A DNA stretch of 64,000 nucleotides from positions 4,336,126-4,400,125 of the forward strand of contig NC_134982.1 of assembly GCF_965638725.1 (NCBI RefSeq), read 5' to 3'. Shown in pieces: positions 36,488-47,490 of the stretch. The notes under the pieces are model-generated. The model did no database searches and was not told where the DNA came from. It was given only the letters and a program-made list of their open reading frames with translations. The translations under genes and the position numbers were made by a program. The stretch is from Aptenodytes patagonicus (taxonomy: Eukaryota; Chordata; Aves; Sphenisciformes; Spheniscidae). Every line of letters starts with the position of its first letter. Position 1 is the first letter of the stretch.

Positions 36488-38499
36488 TAAGGTAAAACCA
36501 CGATGTAGCCAGTTGCCATCTGGACTCTTGAGAGAGGCCACTTAAAGTTTGCTCATCTTCAGCTCATGAGGTGTGACTCGGCCCACTGGCAAAGCTCGTC
36601 TAGACACACACATTCGTTAGCAACCACTTGGCATGAAGCACCGAAAAGAGAGAGGCTGATGCCGTGTTCCCATTAAGGGTCTTTCCCCTGGCAGTTACAG
36701 AAGTCAAATCAGGGTGAAAGAGTTGCCACCACCAAAATATATTTCTTTACTTTCAGCTTGGGATTGGTTGGGCCGATTTCCAGCCTTTCCTGTGTCTCAG
36801 AAATATTCTTACTGATACCGGTGTATCTGGGCATGTAAAATATCTAAAGGAGGAAATTGTCAAAGTGATTTCAGAAAACAAACTCGGAAAATGGTGGCAC
36901 GTGAGGCGAAGGATGTAGGGATTGAAGTCGTGAGAAGTCTTCCTTTGACCCGGTATTTGCTCACCAGGAATAAACTGACGTAATCCTGAAAACTTGCATG
37001 CAACAAGCTCGACTCTCGTTGACTGCGGAGGACAGTTAGGCCCAAGGAGCTCTGCTCTGTCTGACGATACTGAACAATAAACGGAATAAAAAATACCAAG
37101 GTCTTCACAATACTTCACCGGCCTGAAGTTTAATCCTTTGACATCTGTAAGGCGGTTTAAAACTCTCCTTTACGGTGATTGACTGCGCTCTGCAGATGAC
37201 GCCACAGGAATTTACTGCACTGAAACATAACACCTTAATGAAGGGGGAGAAAAATAATGCTTTCCTTCTAATGCAAGCAACTTTGTCTGGTTTTCCCTTC
37301 AACCATGTCACACAACGATTCCGAGACGAGACTCATGTGGTTGTTAAATTGCCATGATGGATTTTACGAAGGGGAAAATCACGTCAAGTTTATGTGAGCT
37401 TGATAGCAGCTGCTTTTTGGAAATACGTCTTAATTATGGGTAAAAATACTAAGCCGTAACTTGTATACTTATTTTCAAAACCTCATTTTTTTTCAGTGCC
37501 ATCATTCTAAACATTAGCTCTTCACTGAGGTTAGTATTTATTTATAGGTTGGATACCGTAAGGAGGTAGCCCAGGAAATGTTACTCGATGGTGGTGGTTA
37601 TCAGACGTGCCTGTTAGTGACGCCTCATATTTATCTGTATTTAATTATAGAATTACTGCCATAATGCCCTAAGTTATGTCTAAGGACAAAAGGCAATTCC
37701 ATTTGCGAGACCATTACATGCCAGCACTCACAACTTCTTAAAAAATAGTAATGACCTTTGGGATGAAATCTTTTCAGCCCAATATTGACTTTCTCCGTGT
37801 GTGTGGAGTTTGGTAAAAATCAAGATCGGCCTTTTTTATTATTTACAGACATGCGGAAAAAGATGGTTTGAAGGATTAAAAAAGCTTTTCGCCGACTTTG
37901 GGGGCCCCTGGGTAACTGGAAATGGCTCCGTTTAAAATGTCAAACTGATAGTTTTTCAGAGGTTTGTAGTTATACCCAATTTAAAAATCTAGGTGAGAAA
38001 TAAAGAAGTTAACGTTGGAATTCCTGAGCTTGCAAGGGTGTCTTCACACGTGCCAGTACACCCAAGTAGTGCCACGAACTGCTGACATCCGCAAAGTTAA
38101 TCGCACACGTAAGTGTTTGCAGAATCAGAGCCAACATTTGGAAATAGTCTGAGCTTTCATATCACAAAACACTTCAGTATATGCTTAAATAATATTGATC
38201 TCACTGGAACTCCAACAGATGTTTTACTCGCTTCCCTGAGTTGAGAGCATATTCCTTTTCGAGGCTGAAACGACAAATACTTTTGACCAGATGACAAAAC
38301 TCTGATGAATATGTTTGCTTTTTGTTCTCTATTCTATCTCCCTTATTTAGTATTAGTAATTTTGAGGGTAAGCTAGTGACAAAACATGCTATGGCTCTGA
38401 TGATGGGGTGCTTTCTCTTGCTTCCAGTTCCAGCTGTTAAAACGTGATGTAATGTAATAGTAATGATTATTTAGATGCATAATGCTACGTCATCGACTA

Positions 38500-39250
38500 T
38501 ACTAAAGCGCATGTTTCGGAAAGGAAAGCTGACGACAAGAAGCAGCCGAGCTCTGGGTTTCTTCGTGGCTAATTCACATGGTGTCTATCGATCGTACTGT
38601 CCCGGTGCTCGACCCGCTGCCGAAGTTACCGGACCGTCTCTCGCTCGCTGGTGAGCGGATCTTAACCCAGAGCTGAGGCATGGAGATGCGATATCGATAA
38701 ACTGTGAATAATTTACCCAGCTCCTATCAGAAGTCCGCGGCAGGGCAAGGAATCGAGACGGGGTCTCGCCAGCCCACCACATGAAGCACAAAGTTAGCGT
38801 TTCTATCACGACGAATGAGTCTAATAACCGTCGGAGCGCAGTGGTTACGCAAATCATTGTGCCCTGATTGAGCAATAAAAGCTATCAACCATCCGGAGTT
38901 GAGGTGTTTGCATATTGTATGATGGCTGAGAAATACAATCAGAGCGATTATGCAAATCGCCCCCTTCAGCCAATCGGACTGAAAGGTGCAAGGGAAAAAA
39001 ATGTATATTTACGCATCAATAACTATACAGTATCCCTGAGCTCCAGTTATTATTATTTTTGTTATTTGACTGCAGAAGTACCCAGAGGCCCCGATCAATC
39101 CGATATAAAATATAATTGTTTTCTTTCGCATTCCGCGAAGAATTTTGGCTGCTGCAGCCATTACATTTTTGCACAAAGAACAATCGGGATCTGCGCTGGT
39201 CTCCTGCTAGAACAAAACCGTAAATCAACGTGTATTGAAAAAAACACGGG
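38500..39250. promoter_or_regulatory. Candidate regulatory element with POU/SOX-like motif cluster
   Basis: A non-repetitive block about 0.7-1.4 kb upstream of IER3IP1. It contains a perfect octamer ATGCAAAT at 38950-38957, a CCAAT box at 38970-38974, TTTGCATAT at 38907-38915, and ACGCAAAT at 38847-38854 directly followed by the SOX-type CATTGT at 38855-38860. Such clusters are common in developmental enhancers, and the nearby SKOR2 is a neural gene. An alternative is a cryptic promoter. Confidence 0.3.
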
Positions 39251-39258
39251 GGGGGGGG
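39248..39258. repeat. Poly-G run (11 G)
   Basis: The first of three G homopolymers within 500 bp upstream of IER3IP1. Confidence 0.95.
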
Positions 39259-39398
39259 AAAAACAAGACACTGTCCGTAAAATTAAAGGTAAACCCCCGT
39301 ATTTTTGCATATAAAGCGGTTTAAGGTTTTGACGAATTCTACCAATATTAGAGCGTTAACACGGGATGCCCGCGAGGGCTACCTCGCAGCCCCACGCC

Positions 39399-39416
39399 GG
39401 GGGGGGGGGGGGGGGG
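39399..39416. repeat. Poly-G run (18 G)
   Basis: An uninterrupted G homopolymer about 530 bp upstream of the IER3IP1 ATG. Confidence 0.95.
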
Positions 39417-39610
39417 CAGCTCCCGCCATTTGGAAGACCGCGACATCAAAACTATTGATGGGGAAAGGTCGAGGACGCGCCCCGCCCCGCTGAACGCGGA
39501 CCGACACGCGAGCCCGCTGGCTGAGCGCCAGGCAGAGCTTTCCACGGGTGAAGGAGGGCTCCGCGGCCGCCGGGGGGGAGGCACGCGTGGCCCCAGCCCC
39601 ACGGGAAATT

Positions 39611-39688
39611 GGGGGGGGGGGGGGTGGGGGGTGGGGGTGTGTGGTGGTGGTGGGGGTGTGTGGTGGTGGTGGGGGGGGGGGTGTGTGT

Positions 39689-39748
<60 letters not shown>

Positions 39749-39785
39749 GTAAGTAAAGTAAGTAAGTAAGTAAGTAAGTAAGTAA
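39611..39785. repeat. Compound G-tract, (GT)n and (AAGT)n microsatellite
   Basis: In order: 14 G, degenerate GGT/GTGTGG units, a GT dinucleotide run, an uninterrupted run of about 45 G (39703-39747), and about eight AAGT units ending at 39785. It lies only 155 bp from the IER3IP1 start codon. The G tracts can form G-quadruplexes and are also a classic site of sequencing-length error. Confidence 0.95.
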
Positions 39786-39939
39786 CCCGGCGCCCGGCCG
39801 CGGCTGCGCGGAGGAGCGGCGGAGGCCACGCCCCCCTCACCGCCCCGCCCCTTTTCCCCGACCACGGCCCCGCCCCGCCACGTCCCGCTCGGGCGCCGGG
39901 TCCCGCCCCGGCGGCGCGGCGCGGCGGCGGCGGCGGGCC

Positions 39940-40030
39940 ATGGCGTTCACGCTGTACTCGCTGCTGCAGGCCGCCCTCCTCATCGTCAACGCCGTGGCCG
40001 TGCTGCACGAGGAGCGCTTCCTCCGACACG
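39940..40030 (+). CDS. IER3IP1: IER3IP1 coding exon 1
   Basis: It encodes residues 1-30 (the first membrane segment and the HEERFLRH stretch) and leaves one base before donor ACACG|gtgagc. Confidence 0.97.
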
Positions 40031-42893
40031 GTGAGCCGCCAGCCACCGGCCGGCCGCGGGGAGCGGGAACGGGGCGGGGCGGAGCGGGGGGGGAGAGGCC
40101 GCGGCGACGCGTCCGCGCCCCGGCCCGGCGGGGCCTCGCCAAGGGAGGAAGGAAGCGCCCGCAGCCCGGCTGGCGGTACCCGGCCGCCGGGTTCTCGGCG
40201 GGGCCGGGGATGCCCGTAGCGGGCTCCGCGGGCGCGGGAAGGCCGCCCGGTGTCGCGGAGGCCCCTCCCGACCCGCCGGGCTTCGTGGGACCCGGTGCTG
40301 CGGCCCCCCCGCAGCCTTTCCTTGCCGGTGTTGAACGTCGGCAGGCAAGGAACTGCTTTGGGGTCTTGAAGTTGAATTTTCTTCCGGTGTGGATGACGTC
40401 GCTCTTTTTTTTTCCATAATTGTCTTTTTTTTTTTCCCCTGTGCATTTCTACTGTTTCGTCTCCCATTTGTGCGGCGCGTCAGGGTGTTGTGCTGGCGTG
40501 AGGTGGTTTCTTTCATCCGGTCCTGCCTTTTTTTGGACGAGATCGCACTTCTCGGTCTTTGCGCGCTCACGTTTCTGCGGTGCTGGAGAAGGGTCCCCGA
40601 GGTTGGGCATCCTTGTCCTTTAAAAGAAAACAAAACCCCGCAAAAGACAGAAAAGCCACCGACGCAAAGGTCTGCAAAGCCCCAGAAATAAACTTCCTGT
40701 GATCCGAGGTTTCCCGGTTTCCTGATCCAGAGAGTCCTGACTTCTCCAAGTCAGGCTGAGCTTGGATTTTTTGGCAGGAGTGCGGACAGTTATCCCTTTT
40801 CTCCTGTTCCCCAGCAGGATTCACTGCGAGGGACCTGCTCGGTTTGGGGTTTTCTTTTGCATTACTGCTGAGCAGCAGCTCGAGGAAGAGGGAGATGTGA
40901 GGACTGACAGGATGGGTCATGCCACTTGTCGGCCCCGGGTGACTCAGGAGGCTTGGGAATAACTCCAGGCTCATCCCAGTGGGAAGCAGCGGCTGGCAAG
41001 GCCGGTGAGGGAGAGGACTCGCCTACTGCCCCCAGCCCGGTGCCAGCAGAGTGAGGGTGACAAGAAAGGGAAAAAAAAAACCCACCCTCAAAAGCTGTCT
41101 CTGGAGAAAAGAAACTCACAGGTTGCACAGTGCAGCTTCGAATATTGAGAGCCGCTCCCTTCTCTGCTCCGCTCGTCCCCAAATGGGCAAGGGCTGCGAC
41201 CAGCAGGATTCAAAAATCCCTGGTCCCGTCACTGGGACCACACTCTCTGCCTCCCCACGGTGGGTTGGGAAGGGTTTTCTCCCTTGAAGGGCTTTGTAAA
41301 CCTTCAGTACTTCTGTCGCCCTCTGAAAAGTTCCCAAGCCATTTGGGTTTTTTTGCAGCAGTTACAGAAATCGTCCTGATTTGGGATCTGTGCTGACCGT
41401 TTTCTGTCATGCAGCTCGTTTCTCAGTGCTGAAGCATCACCTCATACCCAACAGTTATTTGCTGTTTTATCTTCTGGTAAAGGACTATGAACAGATGTAG
41501 TTCGTTCATTTTTATTTTGGCGGGTGTTTTTCCGAAGCCCAAATAAACTCATTTGTTTCTGCGGCAGGCAGGGAACAGCGGTGTGTTAAAAAGGTAAGGG
41601 TTTCCTTTACGGAAACGTTGACCTGTCGTTACTGTTGCGTTCATTAAAAGGTTTGTAACAGCTCTCAGTATATTGTTTTAAAATCTGATCTTGAAATAAA
41701 GCGAGCTGGGTTTGCAGTTTGCTTTTCTAATGTTACTGATGACCATATTCAAGATAGCTCGCTCATTGATACTGCCGATAGCATTTGTTGCGTCGTTCTG
41801 GGTTCCTTTTCTAACGTGTCTGGCTGTTTTTGTGTGACACAGTTGGCTGGGGAAGTGACCAAGGGATTGGAGGATTTGGAGAGGAACCAGGGATTAAAGC
41901 CCAGCTGATGAACCTCATTCGATCTGTCCGAACCGTTATGAGAGGTAAGGTGACAATCTTTTTCTCTGTAAAGTTTTGTTTCTGTGCTCTAATGAAGTAA
42001 CGTCCGTATTCTGACTCTTTTTCTTTTACCAAACAGCTGCTCTTTCTGCTCGTCACTTCCAATCTGTCCTTCCTTCACGCGTGGGCTCTGTATAGGAGGG
42101 TGCAGGTCCCGGCGTGCGGCGCTCGTGCCCCGAGTTTGATAAAGTGTAAAACGTTCCCCGGCTCTGGCTTTGGGGTGCCGCTGCTGCGTCTTGTCTTTCC
42201 TCGGAGTTTGGGAGCTGGGGGGAAGCTTGGTGATCGATCAGAGTGTGCAATTAGCTTCACCTTGGCTAAATTCAATTTTATGTGAAGTACCTGGTGAGGG
42301 AAGTGTAATTCCTGGGGTTCTTAAAGGTAAGCCAGGCTTACGTGCCTCAAAGGATGGGGGGAAAAAGAAAATAGACTTTAATTTGTAAGTTAGTTACAGT
42401 TTTTCACTATAAAGCACACCAAAAATTCCTTTTATAGGTGATGATAAACAGGAATTAACAAATCTTGCCTGTCTTGCTCACCACAGAGTAAAAACGGAGA
42501 CATTTTTTTCTAAATCACAGCAAAGCCAAGGGTAGAAACTGACTTTGAGATGGTTTAGTTTCATTTGGAGAAAGGGTTGTTTGGGTTCAAGTTAAAACGT
42601 GATGGGCCGTAGAAAAATATTTCTGCTGTTGCTTCCTACTAATTTTTAATATCCTAGGCTTTGATCCTGGCTCCTTCCAATAATCCTGATTTTTTTGCAT
42701 AGGAAAATTAAGTGCATTTTTAAGATTCTGGTTGACTTTGCTCCTTAAAAGGTAGTCTCCCAAGGTAATACAAAATTCTGTCGCTTTGTGAGGTGCAAAA
42801 GAAAATTTTCACAATTACCCCTCTTCTTTCTCTGCAGTGCCGTTAATAGCAGTGAACTCCATTACAATCGTTCTCCTCCTGTTGTTTGGTTGA
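39940..42893 (+). CDS. IER3IP1: Immediate early response 3-interacting protein 1
   Basis: Three exons (39940-40030, 41843-41944, 42838-42893) join in frame (phases 1 and 1; GT-AG introns of 1.8 and 0.9 kb) to an 82-aa protein, the usual length in vertebrates. Hydrophobic segments sit at residues about 2-22 (FTLYSLLQAALLIVNAVAVL) and 65-82 (VPLIAVNSITIVLLLLFG), joined by a conserved loop containing GWGSDQGIGGFGEEPG. It is a small endoplasmic reticulum membrane protein linked to ER-Golgi transport and ER-stress control; loss in human causes microcephaly, epilepsy and neonatal diabetes. The ATG lies in a CpG island and opens the conserved MAFTLYSLLQ N-terminus, which fixes the start. HDHD2 follows on the same strand, as in other amniotes. 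Confidence 0.97.
41843..41944 (+). CDS. IER3IP1: IER3IP1 coding exon 2
   Basis: Acceptor tgtgtgacacag, donor AGAG|gtaagg. It encodes the central loop from VGWGSDQ through LMNLIRSVRTVMR. Confidence 0.97.
42838..42893 (+). CDS. IER3IP1: IER3IP1 coding exon 3, with stop
   Basis: The acceptor is ctttctctgcag. It encodes the C-terminal membrane segment ending LLLLFG, with TGA at 42891-42893. Confidence 0.97.
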
Positions 42894-43009
42894 AGATACT
42901 CAGTGGAAATCTTTTGGACACCCAAAGAAGCATGTTGCTAACCATCACTGCTCTGAGTTTTCTGGGATCCAGCACGGTTTAGCTCTCAATTTGACGTTCA
43001 ACTTAAAAT

Positions 43010-43015
43010 AATAAA
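43010..43015 (+). terminator. IER3IP1: Poly(A) signal AATAAA, IER3IP1
   Basis: A canonical signal 117 bp after the stop. Further AATAAA words at 44300-44305 and near 44874 could give longer 3' UTRs. Confidence 0.5.
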
Positions 43016-45998
43016 GACACTATTTCTATTTATCCTATTCCCTAATGTCCACTTGCAGTTTCATTAAACAAGATAATGGGATCAATGCAACAACGCTGCA
43101 GATGTATTGGACTATGACAAGTTCTGTTGCTGCCCGTTAACAGCGTTGACTGTTAGAGTACGCGTCGTAACGTATTGCAATGGTTGTCGATGGGTTTTTA
43201 AATGTCTTGTTACTCAGGGATGAATTTCCTTCGGTACGCTTCCCAATTTATTTTTAAATTAAGAAAACCAGTGTTTTAAATTTCAATTACTACCACAGTA
43301 CTGTTTAAGAGAATACGAATTAGGCTCTACAAACACGTTGCAAATTACTGAAGTACAGTTGTGATACTGAGGGAGACAAAAACTAGCTGGGTGAAGTCCT
43401 GATTCAGTTCACGTTGGAAGTCGAATGTTCCTGGTTAGATTGAGAACAGGATTTTTGGTGTTTGGTAGTCTTTTAAAATCACTAATGTTTCATGCTGATG
43501 GTGAAGTGAGTTGAAAATAGGTGCAATTGCTATGCAAAATCTAAAAAAGCTGTACCTAAAGCTGGGCAACTCTGTGTTAATTTAGACTAGCGGGTGATAA
43601 TTAGCGATTAGCGTTTGTTCCTGTTCTGTCAAGGATTATTAGACTTTTTAAAACGTGTGTTAAACCTCTGCGCGGTTATTAGCGTGTTGGAAGTGGGGAG
43701 CCATTTGTATTCCGAGCTTCTTGGGCAATGTGGGAGGGGAATACTGTGCCCTTTTCCGATGCAATTCTTTGTTAAAACCCAGCAAATTTGCAGCCTCTCC
43801 TATTCCTGCTGCTTCTTCCCCCGCCCTCCATCTTCCTTTGTTAAATTAACAGCTTCGAAACTGAAACTGTGGGTGTGATCTTGCAGTCCTGTCGCAGAGA
43901 ATATCGCTAATTGCTTTGGCACAGATCTCGTCTCAATTAAGACTGCTGGGTTAGGTCCAATGTTGTATAGCAAGTTTGAATTGAAGAATTCTGATTCTCA
44001 TGTACCTTTTTTTAGAAAAGTTAGAAGTCTTATGTCTGTTCCTCTGCTAAAATGTTTTAGCTTATTTTTAAAGCGGGGAAGGCCAAAGGAAACCTGGCAG
44101 TTTCATTATTTTAAAGCAGCTTAGTTTATCATCTCTTCTTCCGACGTCTTGATGACTAAAGCGTACGCTGTTGTATACAAAGATAAATCTGTAAAATGTG
44201 TAAATGAATTTAATGATCTTCAGTTGCAGTGTGTTGCAGAGTAGAGTATATCCAGGAGGAGAGTTTTATGTTGTTTCCTTTTTCTAGTGAAAACTTGTAA
44301 ATAAATTCTGAATTTCTAAGTTAAGCACTCTCTTTCATAACTCGCTCTATATCTGTGTACAGCGGGAGTATCTCAAAACTCAGCTTCATCCTGTTCCAGA
44401 TACCAGAGTTACTGTTCTTACATGAAATACTTTTTTCTCATCCCTGTGGCGCTTATGAGTATCACCTCGCTGCTGTGAAGCCGTATTCTGGTTTATGTAG
44501 CAAACCTAATGAGCCATGGTAACATTGGCCTGAGGCAGAATAGGATCATGCTAGTCTTTAAATTCTGAAGTAGGTAGATGTATTGTAAAGTATTCCTTAT
44601 AACAATCTTCGTGTAATTCAGAGGTGACGAGGGTAGAGTCTGGATCAGTTATTTTCATATATCTGTCTTTCGTGGAAACTGGACAGTATGTATGGGGAAC
44701 AGATAAAACATGGAAGGTATGCAGGCCTTTCTGTATTTTTGTAAAATCTTTGTAAAAAAGCGGTGGTAGATGTTTCCTTTGCTGATGCATTGGAGTACTG
44801 AATGGTTTGAAGCACAGCTTGAGTATCATTTCGTTTTCGTACGTATTGACTGTTGAAACACTAGTTCTTACTAAAATAAAAGCCAGTACTAAAGATTATA
44901 AGCAGCAGCTTTAAAAACAGGTAAAAAGTGATTTCCCCCATTGTCCTGTCCTTTCAGAAAGGCTGAAGTGTCAATGCATGGCTCACGGCACGTGGGCAGA
45001 TCACTTCAAAATCAATTAGGCACGTGCAGCAAAAAGGAGGAGCGGTTCTGTGCAGGAGGAATCCTGCATTTGAGGCAAAACCGGGACGTGTTTTACCTGG
45101 CAGATGCAAAATAGTGATTCAAAGTGGGGCAGCAGCTGAAGATTAGGTCTCCCAGGTAGCGATCGGGGATGAGGACAAAAGGGTAGCCAGCAAACAGGCA
45201 GAGAAGGAAGGAGTGTAGAGAGAAGCAGCAAGGAAGCCGTCTCCTCGTGTGGCTTTGAGCAGTTCTGAAACACGTCTGCTGTGACTAAACAAGGTGAAGC
45301 ACCTCAAACCTGGCAGGGGCTCGGGTTCTTCAATAACAGGGAACATGCAAAAAAGCTTCCCCCTGGCAAAGAGCTCCACGCACAAAGTAGCCTGTGATCC
45401 AGGAGTCACTTCAAACTGTGAAGAGCATGATCATTCATACCTGGCACAGAAATGACAGTAACCAGAACGTTTTACAGATCAGGATGACGACGAAGACTTT
45501 CCAGTGTAGAATAACTGGCTCATTTCTAGTAAGGATTTGTAAACAGGGTGCTTTCACAGCAGTAGGTTACAGTGTGGTGGTACCAGTCGTGGTTGGCTGC
45601 GTGGTGAAAATGAAGCTGGTGGGACACTTCAGTCTTTAGTGCAAATACAGACAGGAATAAGGGATCAATTCTGCATACCTGTACTATTAAAGGCTTCGTT
45701 TTGAAGGGCATGGGGACAGGCGAAGGGAAAAGAAAGAAGGTAATGGGTTTGTACAGGAGTGAAGGAATCTCAAGCTCACTTTAATTATCTTTCACATCTC
45801 ACCTTAGGTTGCAGTGTTACGAATTTGAACTTGTACTGTCTTACACACCTTGGCTTTTTTGATGTACCATCGCAATATAATGAATGTGTATCATACTTAA
45901 TTCATTCACGTGCCTTCATTTCTTATGAAATCCTAACGGCGATAGCGTAAAACGCAACTGTGTCTAACCACGCTTTCTGTATGCTGCCTCTCCCGCAG
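43016..45998. other. IER3IP1 distal 3' UTR/intergenic
   Basis: AT-rich with no recognised exon or repeat. Frames of up to 92 codons (for example 44551-44829, minus) show nothing identifiable. Confidence 0.6.
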
Positions 45999-46449
45999 GG
46001 GAGCCTGGGCAGGCTCCGCTGCCATCACAGGTAGAGAGCGGTCTCCACAGCCTGGGGCCTGCTACCGCCACCGGCGAGGCGCAGCCCTTGCAATCACGCG
46101 TTTCCAGCAGAGCAGCCGTAGGAAGCTGGTCTTCAACATGGCCACCAAGGCCTCGCTGGGCGGCTTCAGCCGGGGAGCGCCCAGGGGCCGCATCCCCCAG
46201 AAGACCAGGCCCGCCGGGGCACGGGGCGGCCGTCCCGTCCCCCCCCCGTTCAGGGCCGGCCTGCCGCCGGCGGAGAGAAGCCGCCGCCGGGCCCGGGGCT
46301 AACGGCTGTTCCCGCCCTCCCCGCTGAGGCGCCGCGCGCCTTTGTCCCTCAGCGCCGCCGTGGGCTGCCCGCCGCGCTGCCTGTCGCCGACTGCCGGAGG
46401 CCAGCCGGGGACACCGGTCCCTGAGGGCTGAGCGCTGCCGCCGTTCCGC

Positions 46450-46601
46450 GCCTGGCCGCGGCTGTGGCTGCCGCGCCGGCGGTAGGCGGGCACCGGCGCT
46501 TGGCCGGGCAGCCCCGGCTCCGCCAGGGCCTCGCGGGGCGGGACGGGGCGGGGCGGCGGCGGGCAGACCGCAGGGGCGGCGGCGGGGGCGGCTGGAGCCA
46601 G
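46450..46601 (+). other. HDHD2: Putative non-coding first exon of HDHD2
   Basis: A good donor, GCCAG|gttagt at 46602, lies just downstream of the GC-box cluster. The HDHD2 ATG sits close behind a 3' splice site at about 49385, so an upstream non-coding exon is required. The 5' boundary given here is a guess. Confidence 0.4.
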
Positions 46602-47052
46602 GTTAGTCTCGGGGAGGGCGAGGAGGGGGCTGCTGGCAACCTGCTCTCCCCTCTCGTCCGAGTGGGCTCGCCCGCCTCCTTCGAGCGCGAACGGGCGGGC
46701 GGAACCATCCGCGTCAGGGAAAAGGGGAGCTTGCCGAACTCGGAGGCTCTCCCTCCAGAGAATGGACCAGCCCACCTGCCCGTTGTAAACTGGCGGACAG
46801 AGGCGGTACCATCTCCTTGGCCGGGGGTGGGGAAGGTAGTTGCACCCTCATGCCCTTTCCAGTATGGCGAGGGGAGGGGGAGGCATCCGTCCTGGAAGGC
46901 GTTGTGGGGCAGGGGAGCGGCCCCAGGGCTGAGCAGAGAGACACTCACTGCCCCCGGCTCCTCAGGGGGCAACGGCAGGCCCACAGGGGAGGCCGTGTGG
47001 GCTCTCTGTGGGGCTGGGTGGGTGGCCCTGGAGCCCCACTCCCCTCAGCGCA

Positions 47053-47079
47053 GCTGGGCCTGGGCCTGGGCCTGGGCCG
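47053..47079. repeat. (GGGCCT)n hexamer repeat
   Basis: About four tandem GGGCCT units within the CpG island. Confidence 0.85.
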
Positions 47080-47399
47080 CTCTGCTGCCTTGTCCTGGGG
47101 CTCGCCAGTGGCTTCAGGGGCTCCAGCTTTGCTGCCTGGCTTGTGCCATTGTCCAAGGGAAAGGCCTGGCCTTTGCTGGCGGCACTGCGTAGGCCTTGTG
47201 GGGTGGCCCAGTGGTGGGGTCTGGGGGAGAAGGAGGAACAGGAGCCGGGGGAGGCCGGCCCTGTGCGGGCAGTGCCGGGCACCTCTGCCATGGAGAGCAG
47301 CCCCTCCGTGGCGCAAACACATCTGTGCCATTACAAGTTCCCGCAAGGGGCCAAGGCCTCTTTCACGCAGGTCGTGAGCACTTTGTTGCATCCCTGTAC

Positions 47400-47490
47400 G
47401 GCACGGAGGCCCCTTAGACTGCCAAAGACCAGGTGGGAGTTGAACTGGATGGTCCCTCAGGTCCTGACCGGCCTGAATTACCATGTGGCT
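47400..47490 (+). repeat. Possible CR1 3'-end fragment
   Basis: The stretch gttgaactggatggtccctc followed by aggtcctgaccggcctgaat resembles the sense 3' end of avian CR1 ('ttggactagatgatcttaaaggtc...'). It is short, and no terminal octamer repeat follows. Confidence 0.4.

Larger units (their letters stand above)
33261..38499. other. Intergenic region with decayed repeats and a solo LTR
   Basis: No exon is recognised. It includes a decayed LINE/SINE 3' end around 34690-35110 and a solo LTR at 35941-36487. Frames at 33636-34031 and 34409-34861 are open for 131 and 150 codons; their translations show no domain, and the second overlaps the repeat. Confidence 0.6.
39360..40330. promoter_or_regulatory. 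IER3IP1: CpG island and promoter of IER3IP1
   Basis: Base composition rises sharply in G+C and CpG around the start codon at 39940. GC boxes (ccgcccc, ccccgcccc) cluster between about 39825 and 39905 and no TATA box is evident, as expected for a housekeeping promoter. The transcription start cannot be fixed, but must lie between the microsatellite block ending near 39785 and the ATG. Frames crossing this island, including a 362-codon one on the minus strand, are artefacts of low-complexity sequence. Confidence 0.8.
46000..47350. promoter_or_regulatory. HDHD2: CpG island, probable HDHD2 promoter
   Basis: A dense GC- and CpG-rich block with repeated GC boxes (ggggcggggcggcggcgggc near 46540-46562) and no TATA box. 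Overlapping frames open on both strands (up to 242 codons) are expected from the lack of stops in GC-rich DNA. A GGGCCT hexamer repeat lies at 47053-47079. Confidence 0.7.

Noticed and set aside
39379-40467. 362-codon minus-strand open frame
   Set aside because: It runs through poly-C/CA microsatellite and the CpG island antisense to IER3IP1 exon 1. The proline/histidine/threonine strings are translated simple repeats.
46464-47192. 242-codon plus-strand frame, with others on both strands
   Set aside because: It lies in a CpG island where stops are scarce. Several mutually overlapping frames are open and none has domain or splice support.
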